From Branchiostoma belcheri (taxonomy: Eukaryota; Chordata; Leptocardii; Amphioxiformes; Branchiostomatidae): a stretch of DNA of 64,000 nt. The stretch is from assembly GCF_001625305.1 (NCBI RefSeq), contig NW_017804464.1, positions 713,164 to 777,163 on the forward strand, given 5' to 3'. Below are positions 1-11,196 of the stretch, one piece after another. Position 1 is the stretch's first letter, and the number at the start of each line of letters is the position of its first letter. The notes below the pieces were generated by a model, which saw nothing but the letters and a program-made list of their open reading frames with translations, was not told the origin of the DNA and did not search any database. Made by a program: the position numbers and the translations under genes.

Positions 1-3000
1 CCAAGAGGAAAGCCTCCCTGACCTGCAGGTCGGTGACCTCCCTGCCCTGGCGTAAGATCACCTCATAGTCCGCGATGACGCTTCCTCTCCGGAACCTGGT
101 GACAACCACACTGATGATGTCCGCTGACACCTGGCTCTCTTGTAGGTAGGACCATATCTGGTAATACAATTAAAACTCAAGGCAATTAGAGATTACAGAC
201 TTTACACTATTCACGTACCAGTAAAAATGTATATTAGATATCTACTTGGTGGGGCTGACTGGGGCACTGGTTAGTTTTGATCAAATTTGTTGGGTGACTG
301 ACCGTTTCTGTTAGCTGAGAGGCAAGAGATGTGAACTCTTCAGAGGTAGGATTGTTGAGCTCCTCGGTGAATTCTATATTCACCATGGTGACTTCGAAGA
401 AAATGGCGGGTGGACCTGCAGACATTACAATAATATCATCATTTTATCATCTTATGTTCAGGCTGAGTGGACCAATCACAGGTCTCCATTTCTAGGTTTG
501 AGCTAATTTCTCAAGTTCTCAAAAATAAGAACATCTTAAGCAAATAGCACATCAAAACCACGAACAATCTAAGGATTTCTTGTTACTCACGTTCTGTTGT
601 GGCGACAAAACTTGACTGTGTCTGTTGTACAGTAGCTTTGAAGGTCGGAGAAGGCTTTGTAGACAATGCCAGCGTTGTGAACGGCTTTGGTTTTTCTGTG
701 GAAATTTCGGTGGCTTTTGTGTTCTGGTGAGTAGTAGCAGTGAATGTTGTTGACTTTATAGACTCTGTGGTCGCGTGTACTTCTTTGGTAGTAGCTAAGA
801 TGGAAGTGGTTGGAGGCGTTGTTGTTAGATGAGTAGATGTAAGGAGTGAAGGTTGAGTTTCCGCGGCTGCTGTCGTAGGGTAGGCTGTTGTTGTTTCTGT
901 TGAGAAAGTTTCTACTGTTGTTGGTTCAGACGTTGTTGGGTTGTGTGCAGTTGTCAGCTCTGGGATGGTTGTTGGTCTGGTTGTCATCATGGTAGTGTGT
1001 TTCATGGTGGTTGTCATCGTGTCTACTGTGGTAGGATAGGCTGTTGTTGTTTCTGTTGTTGTTGGTTCAGACGTTACTGTTGTTGGTTCAGACGTTGTTG
1101 GGTTGTGTGCAGTTGTCAGCTCTGGCATCGTTGTTGGCTTGGATGTCATCAGGGTAGTGTGTTCCATGGTGGTTGTCATCGTGTCTACTGTGGTAGGGTA
1201 GGCTGTTGTTGTTTCTGTCGAGAAAGTTTCGACTGTTGTTGGTTCAGACGGTAATGTTGTTGGTTCAGACGTTGTTGGGTTATGTGCAGTTGTCAGCTCT
1301 GGCATCGTTGTTGGCTTGGATGTCATCAGGGTAGTGTGTTCCATGGTGGTTGTCATCGTGTCTACTGTGGTAGGGTAGGCTGTTGTTGTTTCTGTTGAGA
1401 AAGTTTCAACTGTTGTTGGTTCAGACGTTGTTGCTGTTAGTTCAGACGTTGTTGGGTTATGTGCAGTTGTCAGCTCCGGGATGGTTGTTGGCTTGGATGT
1501 TATCATGGTAGTTGGTTCCATGGTGGTGACCATAGTAGTAGAGGGAATCTTAGTAGTGGAGACTAGAATGAACAATAGTTGATATTGTCAATGTACGTGT
1601 TGATAAGAAAGCACATCTCTGTTTCCAAATCCCTTGCTATTGGGTCACGCAGTGATCGACGCATACACTGCAGCATAAGCACAGTCCAAGTTTGCAACTA
1701 CCATCACTACACTCACCACTACCCCCAAAATACCTGCATAGCAAAGAACGTTTAGACTTCGATTTGCGTACGTCACACACGCCTATCAGCAAGTTTAAGT
1801 AATCTAGAGAATTACTTCTTCAATGATACCGTAAATGTCATTATTGCTGAAAAACGCAAACGACCTGTTATAGAAATATCCAAAAGTACCTTGTGAGCAG
1901 GTGTCACCCTCCCATCCTTCATGACAGGTACATGAATAGTCCCCTATACCATCCACACAGTCTCCATGTTCACACGGGTCGGACGCACAGTCGTCGATAT
2001 CTGAAAGTGAGTTATTTGACGTGCATGTTCATTATTTTATAACGTTATTACCTATAACGCAGAATTAAACTTACCTCACGTCGCTGTAGGTGTACGCCAT
2101 CGAGCTTCACAGTGATGTATGCAGCTATGTGTACGTATAGACGTACCTGTTTGTTAATGTGCATGTATGGATCCATTGAAGCTATTTCATTTTTATCCTA
2201 GTCTTCTGTAATGAAGTACTTTGCTAGCTATCGTTATGTAGCGGGAAGCTATAGGCTGGAGTGAAGAGACACAATAGAGACACAGCAGAATAGAGTTACA
2301 GTAGAAATAAAGATACAGCGGTGTACAAACAAATGAAAAAATGTCGCGTCTTGCAACTTGCGTCTATGCAAACATTATATGTTCAATTGTGTACTCACTG
2401 TCACTACAGTTGACTCCACCCCAACCGTTATCACAGGTACAGGTATAACCGGCTACTATGTCATTACAGGTGCCGTGTGTACAGGGGTCTGGACTGCAGT
2501 CGTCTATATCTGTGTATGAGTACATTGGTAAGATGTCATTTTTGAAGGTGCAAAGTGACATATACGTTTAATACAGACTTACGAAATAGCCATAGAGGAC
2601 AAATACAGATTTTTACTCACTCCAAGTACAGTTGACTCCACCCCAACCGTTATCACAGGTACAGGTATAACCGGCTACTGCGTCTGTACAGGTGCCGTGT
2701 GTACAGGGGTCTGTACTGCAGTCGTTGATATCTATGTAAGGGGCAAATTGCATAAGATTCTAGTATTTGTTTAAAGGAGTAGATTCAAATACTTCGTACA
2801 CAGAGGGATGATGTTAGGCTAAAGGATATAACCATAATGTCTAGATCACTCACTTTGATCACAATCTGCACCTTCCCAGCCGTTCTCACAACTACAAGTG
2901 TAGCTCGCTACACCGTCTGTACAGGTGCCGTGTGCACAGGGGTCAGGACTGCAGTCGTTGATATCTAGATACGGCGAAAAGTGCATAAGATTTCAGAGTT

Positions 3001-6000
3001 TGTTTTAAAAGGAGTAGCGGATGTAAGGTTGAAAGAATATAACCATATGTGTCTACACCACTCACTTTGATCACAGTTGCCACCTTCCCAGCCGTTCTCA
3101 CAACTACAATCATCGATGTCTGAATGAAATGCAGAAATGTCGGGTAAAAGCTATAGCAAATTCGGTAATTTCAACGAATATTTTACGGTATTTTGAGTAT
3201 ACAAAATACCGTACAACAAATTAGTGGCAATGAATCAAACGTACATTAAATTGAAACGTAAACTCACTTTGATCACAATCTGCACCTTCCCAGCCGTTCT
3301 CACAACTACAAGTGTAGTTCGCTACACCGTCTGTACAGGTGCCGTATGTACAGGGGTCAGGACTGCAGTCGTCGATATCTAGATACGGGGCAAATTGCAT
3401 TTGAATTTGCTTCTAAGGGATTATAGTCCAATACTAGTACTTGACTAACAGAGGGGTGATAGATTGAAAGGATATAACCTTAGATGTCTACATTACTCAC
3501 TTTGATCACAGTTGCCACCTTCCCAGCCGTTCTCACAACTACAAGTGTAGTTGGCTACACCGTCTGTACAGGTGCCGTGTGTACAGGGGTCAGGACTGCA
3601 GTCGTCGATATCTGGTTTACAGAAAGAGTTAAATTTCAGGGTCGTATATCAAAATTTATATTTGTAACACACAGAAAGACGTCAGAAAGATTTTAGGTTG
3701 AAGGGATATAACCTCAACATTTTAAAGCACTCACTCAGATCGCAGTTGTCACCTTCCCAGCCGTTCTCACAACTACAAGTGTAGTTAGCTACACCGTCTG
3801 TACAGGTGCCGTGTGTACAGGGGTCAGGACTGCAGTCGTCTGTATCTGGTTATGGGCAATGTGCATAAGATTGTTAATTTAAATTCAAGGGTCTTATATT
3901 GAAATTTATATTTATGATACACAGAAAGACGGTACGTTTAATGAACATATTTTTTAGAACATTACAGCACTCACTCAGATCACAGTCATCACCTTCCCAG
4001 CCGTTCTCACAACTACAAGTGTAGCTCGCCACACCGTCTGTACAGGTGCCGTGTATACAGGGGTCAGGACTACAGTCGTTGACATCTAGGTACGGGGCAA
4101 ATTAGAAGATTCCAGAGTTTGTTTTAAAAGGAGTATTTTCCTATACTTGATACAAAAAAGTCTTTAAGAATTGTCTAAATCACTTACTCTGATCACAATT
4201 GTCGTCGATATCTAGATACGGGGCAAATTGCATTTGAGTTTGTTTCTAATATAAGGGATTATAGTCCAATACTAGTACTTGACTAACAGAGGGGTGGTAG
4301 ATTGAAAGGATATAACCTTAGATGTCTACATTACTCACTCTGATCACAGTTGCCACCCTCCCAGCCGTTCTCACAACTACAAGTGTAGTTAGCTACACCG
4401 TCTGTACAGGTGCCTCGTGCACAGGGGGAGGACGCACAGTCGTCTGTGTCTGGTTATGAATAGGGGTATGAGATCGTCGATTTTATCTCAAAAGTATTAT
4501 ATGACAATCCATATTTCGCAGTGAAAGAAAGATGCTAGGTTGAAAGCATATAAATTTTAAAGCACTTACTCTGATCACAGTTTCCACCCTCCCAGCCGTT
4601 CTCACAACTACAGGTGTAGTTCGCTACACCGTCTGTACAGGTGCCGTGTACACAGGGGGAGGACGCACAGTCGTCTGTGTCTGGAAAATATAGAACTGAC
4701 AGGATCAGGCTAACATTTAGAAAGGAAATATCCTTATTGCATCTTTCATCGAGAAATGTGTCAATAAGCAGTGATTTTTTTCTCATGCAATTGAATAACA
4801 GTTTCAGTATGTCAAATTGAAACGATTGCTCACTTTGATCGCAGTTGTGACCTTCCCAGCCGTTTTCACAACTACAAGTGTAGTTAGCTACACCGTCTGT
4901 ACAGGTGCCGTGTGTACAGGGGTCAGGACTGCAGTCGTCGATATCTAGGTACGGGGCAAATTGCATTTGAGTTTGTTTCTAAGAGATTATAGGCCAATAC
5001 TAGTACTTGACTAACAGAGAGATGATAGATTGATAGGATATAACCTTAGATGTCTACATTACTCACTTTGATCACAGTTGCCACCTTCCCAGCCGTTCTC
5101 ACAACTACAAGTGTAGCTCGCTACACCGTCTGTACAGGTGCCGTGTGTACAGGGGTCAGGACTGCAGTCGTCAATATCTAGGTACGGGGCAAATTGTACA
5201 AGATTTCAGAGTTTGTTTTAAAGGGAGTAGCGGATGTACGATTGAAAGAATATAACCAAGTGTAGCTCGCCACACCGTCTGTACAGGTGCCGTGTACACA
5301 GGGGGGGGACGCACAAACATCAATGTCTGAATGAAATGCATAAAACTCGGGTCAAAGCTATAGCAAATTCGGTAATTTCAACGAATATTGTACGGTATTT
5401 TGAGTATAACGAAAACAAATTAGTGGCAATGACTTAAACGTACATTAAATTGAAACGTAAACTCACTCTGATCACAATTGTCACCTTCCCAGCCGTTCTC
5501 ACAACTACAAGTGTAGCTCGCTACACCGTCTGTACAGGTGCCGTGTGCACAGGGGTCAGGACTGCAGTCGTTGACATCTAGGTACGGGGCAAATTAGAAG
5601 ATTCCAGAGTTTGTTTTAAAATGAGTAGTTTCCTATACTTGATACAAAATTGTCTAAATCACTTACTTTGATCGCAGTTGTCTCCTTCCCAGCCGTTCTC
5701 ACAACTACAAGTGTAGCTCGCTATACCGTCTGTACAGGTGCCGTGTACACAGGGGTCGGGACTGCAGTCGTCGATATCTAGGTACGGGGCAAATTGCATT
5801 TGAGTTTGTTTCTAAGGGATTATAGTCCAATACTAGTACTTGACTAACAGAGGGAAGATAGATTGAAAGGATATAACCTTAGATGTCTACATTACTCACT
5901 TTGATCACAATTGTCACCTTCCCAGCCGTTCTCACAACTACAAGTGGAGCTCGCTACACCGTCTGCACAGGTGCCGTGTGCACAAGGGTCAGGACTGCAG

Positions 6001-9000
6001 TCGTCGATATCTAGATACGGGGCAAATTGCATTTGAGTTTGTTTTAAAGGGATTATAGTACAATACTAGTACTTGACTAACAGAGGGGTGATAGATTGAA
6101 AGGATATAGCCTTAGATGTCTACATTACTCACTCTGATCACAGTTGCCACCCTCCCAGCCGTTCTCACAACTACAAGTGTAGTTAGCTACACCGTCTGTA
6201 CAGGTGCCGTGTGCACAGGGGGAGGACGCACAGTCGTCTGTGTCTGTGTAAAAATAAATGATCATGTTTGCGATTCATCAAAGATTTTGGACCGACGTAT
6301 CTTTTCGCGGTGAACGCGGATTTGCGATGTTCAACGTCGGCCACGTTTCTACATCCCGCAAACCTTTGATATCAGGCTTATGAAATGAGATGCATACATA
6401 TCTGTATATACTCACTGTTATTACAGTTGACTCCCTCCCAGCCGTCCTCACAGGTGCAGTTGTAACCGCCTGACTCAGCCACACAGCTACCGTGTTCACA
6501 TGGGTGAGGACTGCAGTGGTCCGTTGCTGGTACTGGATATCACAAATGATATAGTTGGTTAAGTGTCCTTAAAAATTATGCTTGTTAACGTAAATATTGT
6601 ACTATCAGTGTAAAAACTCGAAACAGTTTTACTTTTCAAAGTCAATATTAGTGTTATATCTGTGTTTGGTTCATATGAAAATTAGGCTCTCTCGTACAAA
6701 AGTTTTCTCCGGATGAGATTTTTCGGCAATCAAACGACTTTAGATGGACTTTTGAACATTTCACGACTGCCGCAAAAGCATCCAAAATTAACGTTAGTTA
6801 CCAAATTATTATTCTTGCAGTTTGTCAAAAATAAGCTAGTTTGCATGTAGCTATGGTCGCATCGGAAAGTTTACTAATCAGCAGGAATAAAAGAAAAATA
6901 CTTGCCATCACAGCCAAGTATCTCTGCCCTCAGGCGGATGAAGGTGTCGCCTTTCCATGTCTGTGGGTTTATCCTGATGTACTGTGTCCGGACTGCAGCA
7001 GGCAGGGTTTGTTCCACTACTGTAGGTCCGTCAGAGTTACCTGTAAAGATCTGCACCAGCATTTTACTATTAGTATTGAATATAGCAAGAATGCAAAGCA
7101 ATTAAATTTATATCATAATTTTTTCAAAAATTGTATTATAAATACACAAAAACTGTGACAGTCATACCTGGCCATCATTGTCGCCGTATATATTCCATGT
7201 TTGCTGATCATCAGAATACATCAGTTTGTAAGACTTGATGTGCCCTCCCCACAGACCCTGTGTTTGGACACCTGTGATGAACTTCTGACTACCGAGGTCG
7301 ATCTGGAGCCACTGGTCTGTATCTACAGTGTTTGTCTGCCACGCCTTGTTGGCGTTATTCAGACGGCCTCTCCACGCTTCATACCCGGTTTTCTCAGTGG
7401 AAGCCGTGATGTGGTCGTTAGGAATGGCGCCGCTCTCCATCCCAAGGGGGTTTGAACAGTCATCAGGAACCGCTAGTCAACAGTAATGACAAAAGTATTA
7501 CATCAGCTGTCTGCATGGTTGTGAAAAGCAAATATTCAATCACCTGGGTCTTATGCAATCCTTAAGTGTACTTTGAAATTATGCGTCTTTTAAACATTAG
7601 ATCCTATTGATTTAAATGTGAAATCCTCTTGAATCCTCTTTTATTCTGGACTCTGCCTTATATTTACTATTTCATGTGCCTTGTGTATTATGGAATATTA
7701 TATTACGTTTACGGAAACGTATTCTGCGGCAAGGAGGATGTTCCCCGCAGCAAAATATTTTAAGGTTTTCATATAATATTCAATATACTGAAGCAAATGA
7801 TTTTTTAGAATATTACCAACACTGCTACTTCGTTGGTGCAATGTTTCCCTAAACGCTACATTATCATTAACGTTAAATTAACGTTACAACCCAATTTGGG
7901 AAGTAGTTGCCTCCTTTGGTATACATAGTGCAGCTTGAGTACACAAAGTTACGAAACACGGATCATGCTGTCTACTGATATGACCACCGATTGTTTATAA
8001 CCCGATATAATTACATGTCCCATAACCTACATTTGTCAGCAACAGAAATGTTATCAGTATACGTCCTTGCTAGATGTGTGTCTGTTCTTTCACGATGCTT
8101 GCATGCGGCCCAATGCAGATGAACTGTTGACATGCCATTGTTTGGTTAAACCACTTACTGATAAATCACGTTTTAGTCTGGCATGAGCAGATGACATGCC
8201 CTATGAAGTATTAGGTTATATGTGTTTTAGCTGGTTCAATATTGTACAATATTTGTGCAGTTCTACTTACATCACTCACATTTCTCAGATATCATTACTG
8301 CCAAATTATGACTATATATATTGGTACATACCGACTTCAGCCGATGGAGATGTTGCACCTAATTGTGGAAAATGAAATAAAATCAACTAATTTGATTATT
8401 CCCAAGATGAATTAGACTAACGAATTATAATCATTGTGATCGTTTTTAATCTCTCAAAATATTCTTTGCAATACTAACATTGTCAAAGCAGTAATATGGA
8501 ATATATTATTTCCCCTATTTGCATTGTTTACAACCATTGTTTACAACCCCTCAAAACAGCATACAGCATTAATTGTTACAATAAAATACTGTCGTACAAA
8601 AGACATGCTACATGGACATGGCACATGAATGTAATGGCTGTATTTAAGATGTGGGTATGACACAACTCACCGAGAACAGTGCCGTAAGTGGCACGAAATC
8701 CTCTGTAAAAAGAGTTGCCTCCAAGCGACGTGAAGATCACCGTCAAGGACGGTCCTGTAGACACGATTTGACTATCCGGTGCATTGCCTGAACAATATGC
8801 GCCAATTAGTGTCGAGGTATCAGGAGTGCCGTCGAAAACTTCAAGTTTGTCCCGACTGTCACAGTTAGGACTGGAAAAACCATACATGTTGAAGTGAGTT
8901 ATGTCCAATGTGACGGCCTGTCCAGGTGGTGCGGTGATAGTCCAGGTACATTGTGTGTCTTTAGGATATGGGCTTGGGTAGTTTGGTGACGTAATCTCCC

Positions 9001-9607
9001 CAGTAGGTGTAACTGCTGCGTCTATGGTGTCGTCGCAAGCGGTGGCTGCAAAACATACAAGGATCTTTTTTACCAAGGCCACACAACAGAGGAGGAATCT
9101 GTCATTTGTATGAGACGTATTTGCACGGAACGCAACAACCAATCCTAACAGCATGTGTTTCATAAACTATCTACAACAAGGGGCCTAACCATGCACATAA
9201 ATTTGATTATAGGGGTCATGTTCACGGCTTTTACTTTTATGTGCATTTATCTAAATGGCATCTATTTCACCATTACGAATAGTGTAGTCGTCTCAAAATG
9301 TTTTCGTTATTACGTTGTATCACTGGAATGTTTTGTGACTGTGCCAGAGCTGCCCATTTCTGCCCACCCCTTCAATGTATGACACCTCCTAACAATTACA
9401 CAACATAGTTCACGCGTCAATGTATTGATTGTCGTCATGTGCAGTACAAGACGAGAAGTCAGTTTTCCACACACCAAATATAACTACACAGTATACCATC
9501 AGATACAAATCCCTGTACTTATACAATTCAATAAGTAGTTGTCTCGACTCACCTTGTTTAAAGATGACCACTAAGGACAACACGACGAGAAGTGTCCTTG
9601 CCGCCAT
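1..9607 (-). CDS. CUB / F5/8-type C / multi-EGF / Thr-rich / SEA mosaic protein (3' end off window)
   Basis: Secreted or membrane mosaic protein, probably adhesive or mucin-like. Coding exons read from splice sites, 5' to 3': 9553-9607 (signal peptide, start [16 protein letters not shown]), 8671-9045 (CUB), 8332-8358 (27-nt linker), 7168-7472 and 6906-7050 (F5/8 type C, containing [17 protein letters not shown] and WLQIDLG), 17 EGF exons between 6527 and 1890, 591-1562 (Thr-rich), 303-415 and 1-157 (SEA, with the [19 protein letters not shown] strand). Nearly all junctions are phase 1, so modules can be gained or skipped without changing frame; the two F5/8C halves and the two SEA halves join in phase 0. 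The upstream Met in the same frame (position 9661) lies before the signal peptide and is not preferred. I know no named gene with this exact order, so no symbol is given. What lies beyond the SEA domain (usually TM and tail) is outside the window. Function is inferred from domains only. Confidence 0.85.
303..415 (-). CDS. SEA domain, first exon
   Basis: Reads [20 protein letters not shown] then [18 protein letters not shown], the typical start of a SEA domain, continuing in phase 0 into exon 1-157 ([20 protein letters not shown], then [12 protein letters not shown]). SEA domains usually sit beside O-glycosylated stretches near the membrane, as here. The self-cleavage site (GS[VI]VV-type) is only partly matched by GSVIAD; cleavage is uncertain. 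Confidence 0.8.
591..1562 (-). repeat. Thr-rich mucin-like exon built of tandem repeats
   Basis: One 972-nt exon, phase 1-1 (acceptor TTCATTCTAG, donor GTGAGT). About four repeats of roughly 45-50 residues rich in Thr, Pro, Ser and Glu, with recurring blocks [35 protein letters not shown] and [12 protein letters not shown], followed by a less regular Thr/Lys-rich end. This is the kind of domain that carries dense O-glycans. Near-identity of the units at DNA level suggests variable copy number. The plus-strand open frame here is only the antisense of the repeats. Confidence 0.85.
1645..1733 (-). CDS. Possible alternative 3' terminal exon with hydrophobic segment
   Basis: After an acceptor (TATGCAG) and in the phase left by EGF exon 1890-2000, the reading is [15 protein letters not shown] followed by a short tail to a TGA at 1645-1647. 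If used, the protein would end in a short hydrophobic stretch instead of the Thr-rich/SEA part. The EGF exon is also phase-compatible with the Thr-rich exon, so this exon would be optional. No AATAAA signal was seen just downstream on this strand, which weakens the call. Confidence 0.35.
3066..3119 (-). CDS. Half EGF exon, 54 nt, still spliceable and in frame
   Basis: Both splice signals survive (acceptor ...CATTCAG, donor GTGAGT), but 57 nt (19 codons) are missing from the middle of the 111-nt module. Reading from the acceptor gives [17 protein letters not shown]. Phase stays 1-1, so inclusion keeps the frame but leaves an odd number (three) of cysteines. Either it is a tolerated short spacer with an unpaired Cys or it is skipped. 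Whether it is included in mRNA cannot be told from sequence. Confidence 0.6.
4188..4211 (-). other. 24-nt relic of an EGF exon
   Basis: The two ends of an EGF exon are fused: the acceptor side (DIDD) joins the donor side (NCDQ) with everything between deleted. Donor (GTAAGT) and acceptor text are intact and the 24 nt keep phase 1-1, encoding about eight residues with a single Cys. Short CGTCGT-like microhomology at the junction suggests a replication or recombination deletion. Exons this short are often skipped. Confidence 0.55.
5257..5326 (-). pseudogene. Truncated, frameshifted EGF exon
   Basis: Homologous to the acceptor-side part of the neighbouring EGF exons (starts DIDVCAS). A run of eight G on the plus strand shifts the frame after the second codon group, and the donor-side third of the module, including the donor site, is gone; intron text joins directly at about 5257. 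It cannot work as a normal EGF exon. Confidence 0.75.
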
Positions 9608-11071
9608 GTTACCGACTGGTGTGACTAAAAATTGAATCTCTGTCCTGCGTATACCTACCACCAGGTGCCAACACGAGTGTTTGTACAGGGCCGTGGTCTG
9701 ATCTATTACTGCAAATAACCCGGGTCTCCTATCTTGTTAGACTAACATGGACTTTTGCCTGCTTTCTACCAGGTCAGCGCACGAACAAACCCTAGAACAG
9801 GATAAGAATAACCTGGGTGACAATTCAACTTAACATCACCTAGTACTGTTCTTATTAAAAAAGATATGAGGTAAATATAATTTTAGATCCAAAATCTAGA
9901 GTAAACCAAGAAATGACCAAAAGTAAACGGACCGTTTGGCATTTGTTGTGACAAATTGGTTATTTTGGTTTGTTATGTTTTTATTCCAAACTAATTAGTC
10001 ACCCCTAAGATTCCTATTCCTGCCTCGTCCACATTTATTAAGGAAAACAGCAATAGTGAAGAAAACAGACCGGATGAGTTTTTAAAAGATGTCAATTTCC
10101 ACAGAAACATTTACCATACGTAAAGTGTGTCAAGGTATTAGAACCGTCATCGGCACAAGAGTAGTTTAAAAAGTTTGCCGCCTTTTTCGGAAGCAAAGAG
10201 CATACATGTACCTCAGAGTACTTTGGCAAAGATAAGAGTTGGCAAATGTCAATTGATGTAATTAACGTCTAGGCAATATTTCTATGTACTTCAATGGTAC
10301 ACGTAACCTAACCTTTGTTCAAGGACACGATATGGCTGAACACAATGATCTGTGTGTCTGATCAGGCGAATGTGTGTGTGCGTGTGTGTGGTGGGGGGGG
10401 GGGGTGCTGGTCAATGATTGGGAACAGTCCGCCCTATTTTTCCACACACCCCATTATAAGCTACTAGTACTATGTTCCGATACCACAACGTTTCGACGGC
10501 GACGTATGGCAACTTTTAGGATTGTCTGAACATACATGTTGAGTTGTTAGAACATAGGAGTGTCAGGAAATTGGGATGTCAGAACATCATGATCAACAAG
10601 AACATTCATCGCGGATTTGCCCAGACGACTGTACCTTGATACTTCTCCATTACTGCTTATGGGGAAGTTTGATGACAGTTTGATCGATGTTTGTGTCCTT
10701 GTTATTCTGTTACCACTAATGTTCCGCTTATCCTGTGCAAATACTTCATACAACCGCTGCTTGTGAACAATGCTTTAAAATAATTATAATTTCAACTCAT
10801 TGGACATTATGGTCACGACTCACGACTTTAAAACCTTCCTCCCTTTTGAAAAGTTTGAGCCCTTACGTAGTTGACCGGATTGTGCACACTTGTTTTCATT
10901 GACAAATATATTTCAATCTAGAAAACTTCCTTATAAAAAATAGCGACACGACAAAAAAGGGTACGGAAGTAGCCATGTAGGAACGCTAGTTTGCGGAACC
11001 ATACCTACAGATATAAACAAACTATTGAAGTGTTTTGTTACAACTTCTGCTTTTCCATGACAGCTGTCACA
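9608..11071. other. Intergenic; no gene seen
   Basis: Spacer between the divergent mosaic gene (minus) and the TLR gene (plus), so it should hold both promoters. It contains a TG-rich microsatellite followed by a run of 13 G near 10370-10405. Short open frames here have no protein-like features. Confidence 0.5.
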
Positions 11072-11079
11072 TATAAATA
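11072..11079 (+). promoter_or_regulatory. TATA-like box of the Toll-like receptor gene
   Basis: TATAAATA lies 118 bases before the ATG pair at 11197, leaving room for a transcription start near 11100 and a 5' leader of about 95 nt. The position is plausible; the start site itself is inferred. Confidence 0.5.
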
Positions 11080-11196
11080 CCCTAACTGGCTGTCAGCATA
11101 GCATTTTTCTCTTAGCCTACGGTACGGCACAGTGTTACAAAACAGTGCATTTGTGATACATTTGTACAGTGCATTTGTATACATTTGTACATATAC

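Larger units (their letters stand above)
1890..6527 (-). repeat. Array of 17 intact EGF-like exons with three decayed copies
   Basis: Intact exons: 6416-6527, 6133-6243, 5900-6010, 5667-5777, 5467-5577, 5067-5177, 4834-4944, 4570-4680, 4339-4449, 3975-4085, 3735-3845, 3501-3611, 3268-3378, 2854-2964, 2621-2731, 2399-2509 and 1890-2000. All but the first are exactly 111 nt, phase 1-1, and encode one six-cysteine EGF unit of the form [15 protein letters not shown]...[15 protein letters not shown]. The DIDDC start resembles calcium-binding EGF, but the usual hydroxylation Asn/Asp spacing would need an alignment. Introns are also alike (shared CTAGTACTTGACTAACAGAGG-type text), so whole exon-plus-intron units of about 230-270 bp were duplicated in tandem. 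The 5'-most exon (6416-6527) and the last ones (2399, 1890) are the most divergent; the central ones are nearly identical. Confidence 0.9.

Noticed and set aside
943..1254. Cys/Trp-rich open frame on the plus strand
   Set aside because: It is the antisense of the Thr-rich repeats; its odd composition is forced by the repeat, and the minus strand has the matching splice sites.
6841..7158. Plus-strand frames over the F5/8C exon
   Set aside because: Antisense to the discoidin exon, which has the conserved motifs and splice sites on the minus strand.
11185..11196. Upstream start of the TLR
   Set aside because: The longer frame begins with TTG; the first ATG is at 11197 and is followed directly by the signal peptide.
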